DNA of 64,000 nt. Source: Hypomesus transpacificus (lineage: Eukaryota; Chordata; Actinopteri; Osmeriformes; Osmeridae). Positions 12,562-23,125 of this stretch are shown one piece after another. The stretch is from positions 11,815,210-11,879,209 of the forward strand of contig NC_061068.1 in NCBI RefSeq assembly GCF_021917145.1. Reading direction: 5' to 3'. Every line of letters begins with the position of its first letter. The first letter of the stretch is position 1. The notes beneath the pieces were generated by a model that saw nothing but the letters and a program-made list of their open reading frames with translations, was not told the DNA's origin and made no database searches. The translations under genes and the position numbers were made by a program.

Positions 12562-12706
12562 AATAAACTATATTAACTGTTAACCTTTTTATAGTAAATG
12601 ATGTGTAGCTAATGCATTGTGGTCCCCAATAGGTTGCCTTGGCTACACTTCAGTCTATAGACTCTAAGAGAGAATTGACTTTGTACCAATGAGAAAACAA
12701 ATTAAA
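12562..12706 (+). terminator. znf362: znf362 polyadenylation signals
   Basis: AATAAA at 12562-12567 and ATTAAA at 12701-12706 lie 1.6-1.75 kb after the stop. The 3' UTR is AT-rich and contains no other open gene. Confidence 0.5.
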
Positions 12707-12993
12707 GACTGGAAATCCACTAACTAGTCTTGTTTTTGCCTGTGAGATGATCAACATGGTTTGTGTATGAACATAGAATGTATTCTAGAAAAGTACTTAT
12801 CGTCACTGTATTTCGTGAACGAGTTATAAGAAATCCTTTAAGAAACTTTCACTTGTTTTGTAAGTATGATTAGAAAGCAGAGTATTCTGTTTTATAACAT
12901 GGCATTAGCAGTAACACAATATATGTTGTCCTTTGGCATTTAGTAGTGTCACAAGGGCAATTGAACTATCTTGTAGAGAGTAAATTTGCAGGA

Positions 12994-13125
12994 ACCCCTG
13001 TGGCTCAGTGGCGCACAAAGCTCATTGAAACCATTTGAAAATTCATTTAATTGATATAAGTAATATATGTTATATGTGAATAAGGGTCTAAACCACAACA
13101 GCCTAGGTTCAAATCCAGCACACAG
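12994..13125 (+). repeat. tRNA-derived SINE fragment, copy A
   Basis: Box A-like CCTGTGGCTCAGTGGCGCA (from 12997) and box B-like GGTTCAAATCC (13106-13116) are separated by an AT-rich stretch longer than in a tRNA. The AGCCT(A/G)GGTTCAAATCCAGC core is shared with copy C. Confidence 0.65.
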
Positions 13126-13359
13126 CATAGTGCCAAACACATCTGTGGGCCCAGATCCCTTTAACCGCGCACCCCTCGACTCCAGATCCCCTCTCCCAAC
13201 TGTCTTTCCAGATACCCAACTTTCCCAGGATAGACAGTTGGGAGAGATTATCTGGACAGTCGGGGAGTGCGCTGCAGCTACAGGAGTCCAAAAAGAAATG
13301 TACCTTTAATCAGTTTAATTTATAAGTCGAAGACCAAACATTGGCCTGTAAGAAGTTCC

Positions 13360-13430
13360 ATTAGCCAAATTTGAACCTAAGACCCCTCAGATGGTCATCC
13401 ACGTCCTTAACCAATGAGCTATCAGGGCTT
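13360..13430 (-). repeat. tRNA-derived SINE fragment, copy B
   Basis: Reading the minus strand, TAGCTCATTGGTTAAGG (box A) is followed by a 3' arm with GGTTCAAATTTGG (box B). Spacing is tRNA-like, but the acceptor stem does not pair convincingly, so a real tRNA gene is unlikely. Confidence 0.6.
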
Positions 13431-13527
13431 ATAACACTCTCCACTCAACATTTAAATCTGACATTGAACTATCTAGTTGTAACAGCCTGCAGAGTTGGGG
13501 TGTCAGAAAACCAGAAGAAAGTAGGTC

Positions 13528-13612
13528 TCCCCTGTTAGCTCACTGCGTTAGTGTGGATGCTCTGAAAACTGGGGCAGTACTGCAACAGCCTGGGTTCAAA
13601 TCCAGCTTCACC
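13528..13612 (+). repeat. tRNA-derived SINE fragment, copy C
   Basis: TTAGCTCACTGCGTTAGTG (box A-like) and CAGCCTGGGTTCAAATCCAG (box B) are followed by a CT-rich body. Same family as copy A by the shared box B context. Confidence 0.65.
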
Positions 13613-14044
13613 CTTTTTCTGTATGTCTTCCTCACTCTCCACTCTTTTCCTGTCACACTTCAATTAACTGTCCAATACAGCATGTCAAACCCAATCTACA
13701 ACTCAATAAACTGAGGGAAATAACCACACAACTAGTTTTTTTGTCCGTTTTCTGAATAATTGAGTGTCGAACATCCCAGGGATCTTCCATAGGCAAACAT
13801 CAGCCATGCCCGTCGAGTGTTTGGTTCCTTGGGAAGATGATGAAAAATGTCAACATTCCCTGTACAGCCTGGAACAGTGACCGTGGTCCGTTTTCAGTAT
13901 CCTTTAAAATCTTCCAAACGTTCTTCTTAGTAATTCTCGTGGAAGGACCCAAAAATTGATTCACATATGAATCGTGATTCAGTCTTCTTGCGATTCACAA
14001 ATTAAAACAATTTGAATTCATAAATCTGCTCATCTGTGTGGATA

Positions 14045-14050
14045 TTTATT
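14045..14050 (-). terminator. strip1: Candidate strip1 polyadenylation signal
   Basis: AATAAA on the minus strand about 1.2 kb downstream of the strip1 stop. It would leave about 1.3 kb between the converging znf362 and strip1 transcripts. Confidence 0.45.
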
Positions 14051-15142
14051 ACAGTATTTATAAAGTCATCCATTCCAAAACAGATTGACAACCGCCAAGA
14101 TACATAAATAAGGGTGTTCCCAACATCAAAACATTGTCTACGGTTTTTAATCAGGTCAATACACTTTTCTTAACCATCATAATAAAAACAAACAAATAGT
14201 AAAAGCACAAGAGCAACTGTAAAATTAAGTTAAAATGGATTTGGACAAAATTGTTCCCTTGAGTAAAAATCTTAACACACACACACAGCCATTCACCCAA
14301 ATATTAGCATCCTCCAGCAAACACGGGTCAAAGCACGGTGAGCACCCTCGTGCTGCTCATAGTAACACGGTTGCTCATAGTAACACGGTCAGGCTGTGGT
14401 TCCTGGACAGTTTATATCCCAAGGGTCACATGTCCTAACCTGGAGTTCTCTCAAACAGCCAATTGGCCAATAGCAAAAGAGTAATGGAATCAGAATGGAA
14501 ATGAGCCAATGAGAGGGTAGAGCCTGGTCAACTGGAGATTAAAGCAGTAACCACAACACCATGTAAATACCTAAACAGAAAACAGTCACACTACTTCCAC
14601 ACGCTTACACCTTTCTGCTGTTTGCACTTGATTGGAAGCAGTCCCTTCCCTTGATGAGAACACTGCTGTGTAGTGTTGGACAGCCACACTGACTGGTCCC
14701 ATGGACAAACGGAACACAACAGGTGAACTTAATAGTGTGTGTTGGGGTTGTATTGTAACGTTCAGTTCAGGGATTGCTATCAGGTACGTCATGTGTCATC
14801 CACAGTTGTTATGGAGATAAATACAACCTAAAAGCGAGTAAAATCAAGACAATTAAATCATTTAAATGCTTTGGGTAAAAACAGAACAACAGGGCTTGGT
14901 CCAGTTTTCTGGGGGGAAGTTCTTTTGCGAGGTCCATTTTCAGCCAGCTGTCCTTTCTGTATGAGTGTGACGCAGGGATAACGTTTTGGACCTTTTCAGA
15001 CGCAGTGAGGATTGTGTCTCTTGGCCGACACGCGGTAAGGAGCTGAAAGGAGGAAGTGACCTCGCTGCTCCCTGACGAGTGTATTAGCAGAGGTCTGTGA
15101 GGAGATCCCTCATCAGCCTCACCTACAAGACCTGGTCCCACT

Positions 15143-15223
15143 CTCCCTCCTCTCTCCCTCTACTCTCTCTCCTCTCTACCTCTCTCTCTCCTCCTCTCTC
15201 TCCCTCTCTCTCCCTCTCCTCTC
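15143..15223. repeat. CT/GA-rich tract directly after the strip1 stop codon
   Basis: In the transcript sense this is a GA-rich run of about 80 bases beginning at the base after the TGA. It is the first part of the strip1 3' UTR. Confidence 0.85.
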
Positions 15224-18200
15224 TCACTGCAGTAGCTCCTCCCAGGAGATGGGTTTGGAGAACACCTCCCTCTCCAGCCAGAGGTCATAGTTCATGTGGA
15301 AGTCCTCCGGCAGATCTACGCGCTGTCCCAGCACGCTTTGCAGGCAGTTGTCCACGGGCAGGAAGTCGGGGTTGCTCTGGTTCTTATCGTAGCGCCGGCT
15401 GTTGAAGCGCTCGATGTTGGCCCGCAGTGCACACTCCTCGGCCTGAAAGTCCCACGGCCGTGCGTCCAGGTCTGCTGTCAGGGAAACACAGAGGCTCAGC
15501 ATTGGGTTCCGCCTCTCAACCACCCTTTGTTCCCAGAGATGCAGTGTCACCTAACCGTACACAGTCATCTCTGTCAGGTGAGGTTCGGAACCTACCGGAA
15601 CAAAAAGGCCGACGATGACTCACCGTTTCCGTAGGCCCAGTCGTCGTTGAGGCGATGGCGGACCTTCTGGTAGATGGCCGACATGGTCTTCATGTTGCTC
15701 TTCCTCCACTGGCGCCCCAGGTACTTGGTCTGGACTTTGAGCAGCTTGAGGACGTACAGCTGCATCATGGCCTGCTTCACCTTCAGCGCCCTCTTCAGGA
15801 TGGGAGCCGACTTAAACACCACCAGCATCTAGGAGACACGGATTATGCATAGTGTGTCACGCCTGGAACATGCACGGCCTTGGAACGTTCTGGCTGTGTG
15901 TAAATAGACCATATTTTAGGTTGACTACTGACACTACACTATTCTACACCGACATTACAGTCCCTATTGTTTTTTGTTTTCACTTCCCGGGTCCATTCTA
16001 TGCCTGGTCGTCGTAGGCGGTCCTCTCACCATGGTTCTAGAGTGTTTCCACTTGGTCAGCTTGTTGAGGATCCTCAGTAGGTTGATACAGGAGAACAGGT
16101 TCCTCCAGCAGAACTGGTTATTGTCGCCAGCTTCCTGTAGAAGCCCAACAGAACATGCAACATGTCATACTTTGCAGCGAGTGATTAATATGTCTCTAAC
16201 CATTGATGGTGGCAGCTTAATACAACTCTGTTGATCGATTGTTTAATTCATGGGATGGACGGAATGATGGATGGACCACTCATGGTCGGAGAGAAGAATG
16301 GTTGGAGGGAATGAGGGCTGGAAGTAAGGAAAGATGGGGTGATGGGGAGGCCCACACAGTATAGGGTTGGAGAGAGGTGTCGAGGGAGGGAGGGAAGGAG
16401 AGAGAGAGGGAAGGAGGGAGAGAGGTGTCGAGGGAGAGAAGGAAGCAAGATCCACACCCTGGAAGCTTTGAAAGAGGGATGGATGGAGGGAAATGAGGGA
16501 CAGAAGGCAAGAAGGATGGGCTGGAGGAAAGGTCCACACTGATGGGCTGGAGGGAGGGGTTCAACTCACCAGACTCTCAGCGGTCAGCTCGGGCAGCTCG
16601 TGCACCACACAGTGAGGGAAGTCCAGCACAGAGATGCTGAAGGAGAACACACACACACACACACAGAGGACACACAGAGTGACACAGCGTTCGAGACGGG
16701 AGCCCGAGGAACGCCACACGGTCACCGTGTGGCCACATCCATATGCCTGGTGAACAGGGTCTCCCTGGGCATGTTGTGCGTACCTGTTCTTGGCAGTGAT
16801 GTAGGACATGATGTTCTGGTTGAAGAACTTGAGGATGAGAGGAATGCAGTTGGCAAACACCAGGTGCTGGGCCATGTACTCAAACTGAGGGACGACAGAA
16901 AACACCGTGAGGAGAGGCGTGTGTGGGTCACGTTCGTGCGTCATGTAGGGTATGTCCCGTCTGTGTGTGTGTGTGACCTGTGTGTTTGTCCTCTCTGTGT
17001 GTGTCCTGTATGGGTTGTACCGTGTGTGTTTGAGAGTGTGTGTGTGTCCTGAGTGAGCGCGTCAGGTCAGCACCTGGTAGATGTGGTTGAGTTTGAAGTG
17101 TTTGAGGAGCAGCAGCAGGACAGCGGAGATGGCCTTCACGATGATCTCCTTGTGGCGGTTGACGTCCACGCCCAGCTTCATGCTCTGCAACACTGTGGTC
17201 CTGCAGCACAACAAACACCCAAACAAAGAAACAAACACACTTTACTCTCCTGCCAAATGTTGTCCCTGGTACAGGCACGGTATGGATTCAGCCCTCGAGC
17301 TGCTGTTAGAAGCCCGGTGAGAGGTGACCGCTGGGCTGAGGTGAACTCACGGCATCTCCTCAGGCAGCACATCGGCCAAGATGTTGATGGAGTCGGTCTT
17401 GGCCTTGGAGGTGGGAGCTGCAGCCAGCAGGATCTTCAGCAGGGCAATCTGACACACAGGGACACAGATGAAGAGCCTCCCAGTGGATCCAGACTTAGAG
17501 AAGGTCCTGAAGAGCTGGAGGACTTGGAATCCCTTCATTTCAACTTAGTAGATTTGTAGCTGGAATGTGGTTCTTACCATGTACTGAGGGAGGCTGGGCA
17601 AAATGCCCTGATAAAGTAGCTCAGTAGAGCACATATCCACATCCTCTTCCCCCTGTGTACATAAACACACACGGTCAAAATATATATATATACTATATAT
17701 CTTGAGAAGAAAAAACACTATGTTTTGAGGAGATTCTGAAGTGTGCTCTGGTACCCACCCCGGACAGAGGTGTCTTCTGGAACTCCTCCTCCTTGGAGAT
17801 CTGAATTTCGGCGATGGAGATGTACTTGTGCTGCAGAGACACAACATCACAACATCACTGAGCTGTGGGTCGAATGGTACGTTCCCCTTGGTGAGAGAAA
17901 ACACGAGGTGGGAACGAGAGGGAACTGTTCTTCCTGTGTACCTGCTTCAAGGTCCTGATGCTTTCATGGATAGGTCTGGGCAGGCCCACAACCGTGTCTG
18001 TGTCACTGCAACACACCCAATAAATACCATTACAGGTAGGCCATTGAACAGGCCATGCGTAGCAAAAACTTTGATGGAAGACCTATCATTTAAATCACTC
18101 GTAACTTTAAAAGACAGCTTGTTGTAAAGTCTGATCAACTACTGCACTACACCTACTTTCCAAGTGTGTAACCGATGAATTTGCTTCTACTTGATTCCAG

Positions 18201-21200
18201 GAAATTTTCGATGTCTTTTTCCCTGCAGAAAAAAATAATAATCGTATTTGTATGTGTAGATAAGGTCAAATCTATACACATTCTTTTTGACAAACAAGAC
18301 AACGCAGTAAAATAAACCCACATCTTAAACTGCTAGAATAAAAATGTTGACACACATGACCTCTTGAGAATGAACAACGAACAATAACATTTTACTTTAA
18401 AACCTTTTAGTACTTTTTAGATGAGTAAAAACCAGCATGAATGGCTGGATAGACAGAGACACTTTTCCTAGGGGGGCATTCCCTACCTGACTTTGGGGGC
18501 CCAGGGCAGACCCTTGGGGAAGGACACCCTCTCTGTGGGGGGGTGAGGAATGGGTGGGGGCATGACCTCGTCCCTCTCCAGGGGAAAAGGCTCCGCCTCT
18601 AAAGAGTTGTCGTTGTCATCATTGTCGTCCTCGTCCTCGCGAGGGTCGTCCGTCTTGTACGGGTCCTTCTCGTTGAAGGCGTCCAGGTTGTCCTGCTTGA
18701 TCAGAGACTGTTGGTGTGGGGGGGGGTGGAGAGAAGAGGGTGAGGAAGAGAAACGATGAGATTGTTGTTGTTGTTGTTGTTGTGTTGGTCCTGAAGAGGT
18801 GCTTTGAAAATACGTTGTTAACAACCATGGGTTACTGTCACCTTGTGTGTGTTACACAAAAGCTACAGCCCTGTCGGTACATTGAAAAAATGTATCATTC
18901 CTACAACTCTTAGCGGTCACACTGAACTAAAATGGGTAGAATTAAGTGTCTTCTAACACTTAACTCTCATCTAACCAGTCTCATCTAACCAGTCTCATCT
19001 AACCAAACCAGTGAGTGTCTCAAGGCAGTGCGATGGGAGGGGAGGGTGGGAGTCCTACTTTGTGTTCCCGTCGGGCCCGTTTCTGCTGCTGCTCCAGGAG
19101 GTCGGAGGCGGAGGCCGGGGGCGAGGCCGCCCTCATGCTCCTGATGACCCGGATGCTGTCCTCCGGGAGGGGGGGCAGGCTCAGCTCCTGGCGCTTGTGC
19201 ACCTTGATGTTCTGGAGCTGCTCAAAGCCTCCCAGGGTGAACTGCCGAAACAGAGGTCAGGGTTAAGGGTCAGGGGTAGAAATAGGGTCAGGGAGGTCTG
19301 TATTGAGTCAAAGAGGCGATGGAGAAGGCTTGATTACAATCAAAACATTAAAAAGAACAGACCAATTAGGCTTTAATTCTCTGCTTGCACTTAGTATATC
19401 CACTATTCAAAACTTGCTTTGAATTAAAAAAAAAAAGTATGTTTGTATATAGTTGAGCTATTCAAAAGCTTATCTCAGCTGACCACTTTTGTAGGGCTGT
19501 TTTGGCAGCCCTTTTGTCACTGGTCACCCAGACACTCGTCTGGGACAGTCGTTGATTTACATGAATGCTAAAATGACAATCACACCTTAATGACACACCT
19601 CTGGAGAGGTGGTCTCAACAGTTGAAGAGGAATATGGACAGAGGGAGACTCTGAAATTATCATTAAAAGTTGTGTTCTTGAAAATAAGGTTCTAAACAGC
19701 TTTTAATGTCATGTTTGATATGCTTTTGTTTCTTACTTTATGTATTACATGCTAGTAATAATTGTAATACTGTAACCCAGACGAGTGTCTGGGTGACCAG
19801 TGACAAAGGGGCTGCCAAAACAGCCCTACACTTTAATAATAATTCTCACTGAAACTAACAACTAAGAAGCGGACAAGTCAAAGATGATAAGCTGCTGTGA
19901 ACATGTAGACTGAAGCTCAATACCACGGTGGAACCAGATCTACCAGACCGCTGGAAGCTCTCTCTCTCTCTCTCTCACCAGTATGCTTTTCCAGAGCAGC
20001 AGCAGCACCTTCTTCATGGGGAAGTGAGGTGCGTGGCCGCTGCAGAACTTGGTCACCATGCCGAACAGCATGACGGAGATGGGCTCGTTGTTGTACAGGG
20101 GAGAGCCTGGAGGAGAGCGACGACACAGGAGACATCAGGCGGTCAAGGCTGCTCTCCTCATGGGTGTTGATGTGAAACGGTGCGACGGCAACTGTGGTTG
20201 AGCTCTACCGCAACACACATACTGCTACTAACACACACACACACACACACACACTCTCTCTTACCCAGCTCTGTTTTGAAGGTGTCCCTGGTGGCTCTCC
20301 ACTCAGGTGGGTCTGCTGGGTCATCCTGCTGAATGGTCTCCACCATCAGGTACATGATGTTCAGCAGCACCCTGCAGCAGACACACATCCATGAGCGATG
20401 GGACGACACAAATGCAGGCGCGAGCACGTGCGCGCGCACACACACACACACACCTGAGGTCTGTGCTGTCTGCCAGGGAGATGGCTGGCTTCCTCACTGC
20501 ACTGCTACAGGCAGCACTGTTGCTGTGAGAAGCATGAAGAAAAAAAGCGATTAACAGGAAAATCCTTAATCCACCATCATCATCATGTTCACCCTGGATA
20601 AATCTCTCCGCCACTTTCCATAGAGAGAGAGAGAGAGAAAACAAACGTACTCAATCTCCATGTTGAGCAGCTCCACCAGGGCAGAGAAGGTCCCCACCTC
20701 CAGCAGCAGGAAGATGTTGTACCTCATCCAGTGCTGCACCTCTGCCTCGGAGCTGCACTCGGCAAACGCACCTGCAGACCCACGGGGCAGGAGAACATGG
20801 TGGCGGAACCTCACAGAACGTCGTCAACATTAACAAGAGACTAGTCTCTTCACGGGGGTTTGGATGGGCAACTGGTTTTCATTGAATCTCTGCAACTCAT
20901 TTCCCTCTCCTTTCTACTGTACAGGAATGCAATTGATTTACCCTGCAACTAGATTTAAATGAAAAGCCCAAGCTTTCACTAACTAATCCATGTTTCTCAA
21001 TCTTGAATCTAATATCATGTATAATAACATTATTCTGGTATTATAATGGCATAACATGATATCAAATCGTCTCAATAATTGAAAACTGGGACAGGTGACA
21101 GCAGTTGGCCATGATAAGGGGGCGTACCCTGGGCCATGTAGAGGATGGCCCGGGCCACCTTGAGACGCTTCTCCCGAGCGATCACCTCCAGACCGTCCAG

Positions 21201-22306
21201 GAGCCGCATGGCGTGGGCCTTGTGCTGAGCAGCATCCAGCTCCGTCCATTTCTTCTCTGAAACTGGAAGACAGCAGAGAAAAAAGGATGAACTGTTACAT
21301 TCTGCATTCAAGCATAAAGCGAATAGAATCAATGATCGTTTAAAGGGCATTTTGACCAAAATAAAGTGACAGCACAGCATTATAGTGAAGGAGCAACACA
21401 ATTATGAAGTGTTGCCAGACATCTATAACCCAGGGGCTGTTAAAGAGGGTAGAATATAATGACAGCCTGTGCTCACCGTGGGTTCTGAAGTCTTCCTCAA
21501 AACATTTCCTATTGAGAACAAACTCGGGTGCCTCTGTGTAACTGTACAACTCTGAAAATAAAAGAATGACAAATTATGCATTTTAAAAGGCACCGTGACA
21601 AGAGTAATATACACTAGTATTAAATACTGAGACGGCGATGTACGACATGAAATTATACATAGACAAATGACGTAAGAGAAAGACCACACCTGATAGCTCT
21701 ACCGCCCACTTGTCTGTGTCGGCATACTCAAACTCAAGATCCGGAGACTCGGAGAATCCCTGTGTAAAATCACAATTGAAATATAGATAATATACATTGT
21801 CATGTTATAAAAGCCCTACCTACACTGGCAGACACGTAATAGCAGGGATTGATTAAGAAATACAAACAGGATTAAACTCGTTGCTTGATCAACCACTCAA
21901 AAAAGAAAGCGAGCTACGAAATCATAGAACTCTTAGCTAAGAACGTAGTATCTTAGATAGCAAGCAGCTAGCATAAAAACCTTCCTAATCATAAATACAT
22001 GAAACTACAGCAGCTGATCAATCCACTGCCCTGCTGCCAGCTAGCTAAAATAGCTATCCAGCTACGTTTGCTCCAATTATATTCTATGCTAGCGTGCTGT
22101 ACTAGCTGCTAAACTAGGTTTATGACAAATCAGAACAACATCGGCTCAACAAAGTCCATGTGGAAGAAAATGTTTAATAATTTGTCATTCCAAACCTCGG
22201 AATCTTTTCTTTGATTGCGGACAAATTCTCCCCGGCTTTTGTTAGGTAACATAGCTCTCTGTTTATTGTTGACAATCAATCCACCACCATTTCCACCGAC
22301 GTCCAT
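15224..22306 (-). CDS. strip1: Striatin-interacting protein 1 (STRIP1/FAM40A), 816 aa
   Basis: Core scaffold of the STRIPAK complex, which joins striatins, PP2A, MOB4 and GCKIII kinases and influences actin, cell shape and Hippo signalling. Coding exons: 22306-22196, 21759-21690, 21551-21477, 21262-21128, 20771-20651, 20522-20454, 20371-20265, 20106-19979, 19241-19059, 18707-18487, 18222-18157, 18005-17942, 17830-17759, 17652-17578, 17448-17351, 17200-17074, 16884-16784, 16636-16570, 16134-16030, 15828-15624, 15474-15224. All phases agree. The product begins [16 protein letters not shown] and ends [12 protein letters not shown], nearly identical to human STRIP1 in the N1221-type N-terminal half and the DUF3402-type C-terminal half. 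An acidic linker ([10 protein letters not shown]) precedes [10 protein letters not shown]. The poly-Pro/Gln N-terminal insert of human STRIP1 is absent. An in-frame ATG lies 33 bases upstream, but the conserved start is preferred. STRIP2 is the alternative; adjacency to ahcyl1 favours strip1. Confidence 0.96.
16247..16548. repeat. Purine-rich low-complexity block in strip1 intron
   Basis: GGAGGGA/GATGGA-type repeats on the plus strand with two copies of GAGAGAGGTGTCGAGGGAG. The Ser/Pro-rich open frames on the minus strand here are repeat artefacts. Confidence 0.8.
19490..19830. mobile_element. MITE-like element with ~50-bp terminal inverted repeats
   Basis: TGTAGGGCTGTTTTGGCAGC at 19490 is mirrored by GCTGCCAAAACAGCCCTACA ending at 19830, and near-identity continues through GTCACTGGTCACCCAGACAC for about 50 bases on each side. 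The inside is AT-rich and non-coding. Immediate flanks are CTTT on both sides, a possible 4-bp target duplication. It lies in the strip1 intron 19242-19978. Superfamily not assigned. Confidence 0.8.
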
Positions 22307-22351
22307 CTTTGATTCACAAGTAAAGTTTTTTTGACACATTAACGTAATACC

Positions 22352-22361
22352 TCTCGCGAGA
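22352..22361. promoter_or_regulatory. strip1: TCTCGCGAGA palindrome in strip1 promoter
   Basis: Perfect 10-bp copy of the TCTCGCGAGA element, a known vertebrate housekeeping core-promoter motif bound by BANP and associated with Kaiso. It is 46 bases upstream of the strip1 ATG. No TATA box is seen nearby. Confidence 0.65.
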
Positions 22362-22369
22362 GTAGTTTT

Positions 22370-22986
22370 AACGAGTTGCGGTGTGCTCAGTTTTCACAGC
22401 TGATTGCTCATCTGCTTTAAAATGTGTACTTAATGCATCCAAGCATTGATGAGATAAGTAAACTTAAAAGCAATTTAGAGCGTCTATAAAAAGGGTTGTA
22501 TTAAAAAAATAAAGGGTGACAAATTATAGCCAGATTATATTGAATTGGTTTCATGTATGTATGTTTGTCGGTATGTAGGTATGTTGGCATGTATGTATGT
22601 ATGTATGTATGTATGTATGTATGTATGTATGTATGTACGTACATAAACATGTTGTTATAAAGCATCCATGGCCAAATAGGCATCTACTCCACTGACCTGG
22701 ATTAGATGCACCCTGTTTGCTCTGGATTACTGACTTGATAGCTACCATATTTGTATTAGCTACACTGGACTGGAAGCTTTACTTACATGAGTAAATTGGT
22801 TATTCATGGTATTTTACGATGGTCTTGCCGATGACTTACAGCTATATTTCATAACTTCTGTAAGTGAGATGTTTATCAGTTTTGATGAATATAACCAATC
22901 CTGACCCCTTTGTCAGCCTTACATACCCTACAACTGGACAGTTGGAATAATACAATATCTGAAGCATAGCATTTCAGACACAAAAG
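22370..22986. other. Short gap between ahcyl1 3' end and strip1 promoter
   Basis: Both genes run on the minus strand in the order ahcyl1 then strip1. The gap holds a (GTAT)n microsatellite at 22553-22638 and no gene. Confidence 0.6.
22553..22638. repeat. (GTAT)n microsatellite
   Basis: Tetranucleotide repeat, interrupted at the left end and about ten perfect units from 22590. The YIHT-repeat frames across it are artefacts. Confidence 0.95.
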
Positions 22987-22992
22987 TTTATT
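22987..22992 (-). terminator. ahcyl1: Candidate ahcyl1 polyadenylation signal
   Basis: AATAAA on the minus strand, 2.3 kb after the ahcyl1 stop. This gives a long 3' UTR (about 22970-25314) with no internal gene. Confidence 0.5.
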
Positions 22993-23100
22993 AAAGGGAT
23001 CAGTGCACACCAACCAACAGATAAATGAAGATAAATTATGCGGGAATAAGACAGAACCTGCAACATTTACAACCCCGAAATCACAGGAACAGTTGCTTTT

Positions 23101-23125
23101 AACTATTCAAGTTACTTGAATAGTT
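23101..23125 (-). other. ahcyl1: Perfect hairpin in the ahcyl1 3' UTR
   Basis: AACTATTCAAG and its exact reverse complement CTTGAATAGTT are separated by three bases. This is an 11-bp perfect stem with a tiny loop, inside the presumed 3' UTR. Confidence 0.6.

Larger units (their letters stand above)
12711..14044. other. Convergent intergenic region between znf362 and strip1
   Basis: Holds three tRNA-derived SINE fragments in mixed orientation (listed separately) and an offset pair of inverted repeats near 13193-13255. No protein-coding content is seen. Confidence 0.6.

Noticed and set aside
13360-13430. Possible functional tRNA gene on the minus strand
   Set aside because: Box A and B are present but acceptor-stem pairing is poor, there is no pol III T-run, and related fragments lie on both sides; a SINE fossil explains it.
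13936-14030. Repeated GATTCAC/GAATC motifs with small inverted repeats near the strip1 3' end
   Set aside because: Short AT-rich inverted repeats without clear ends or target duplication; chance cannot be excluded.
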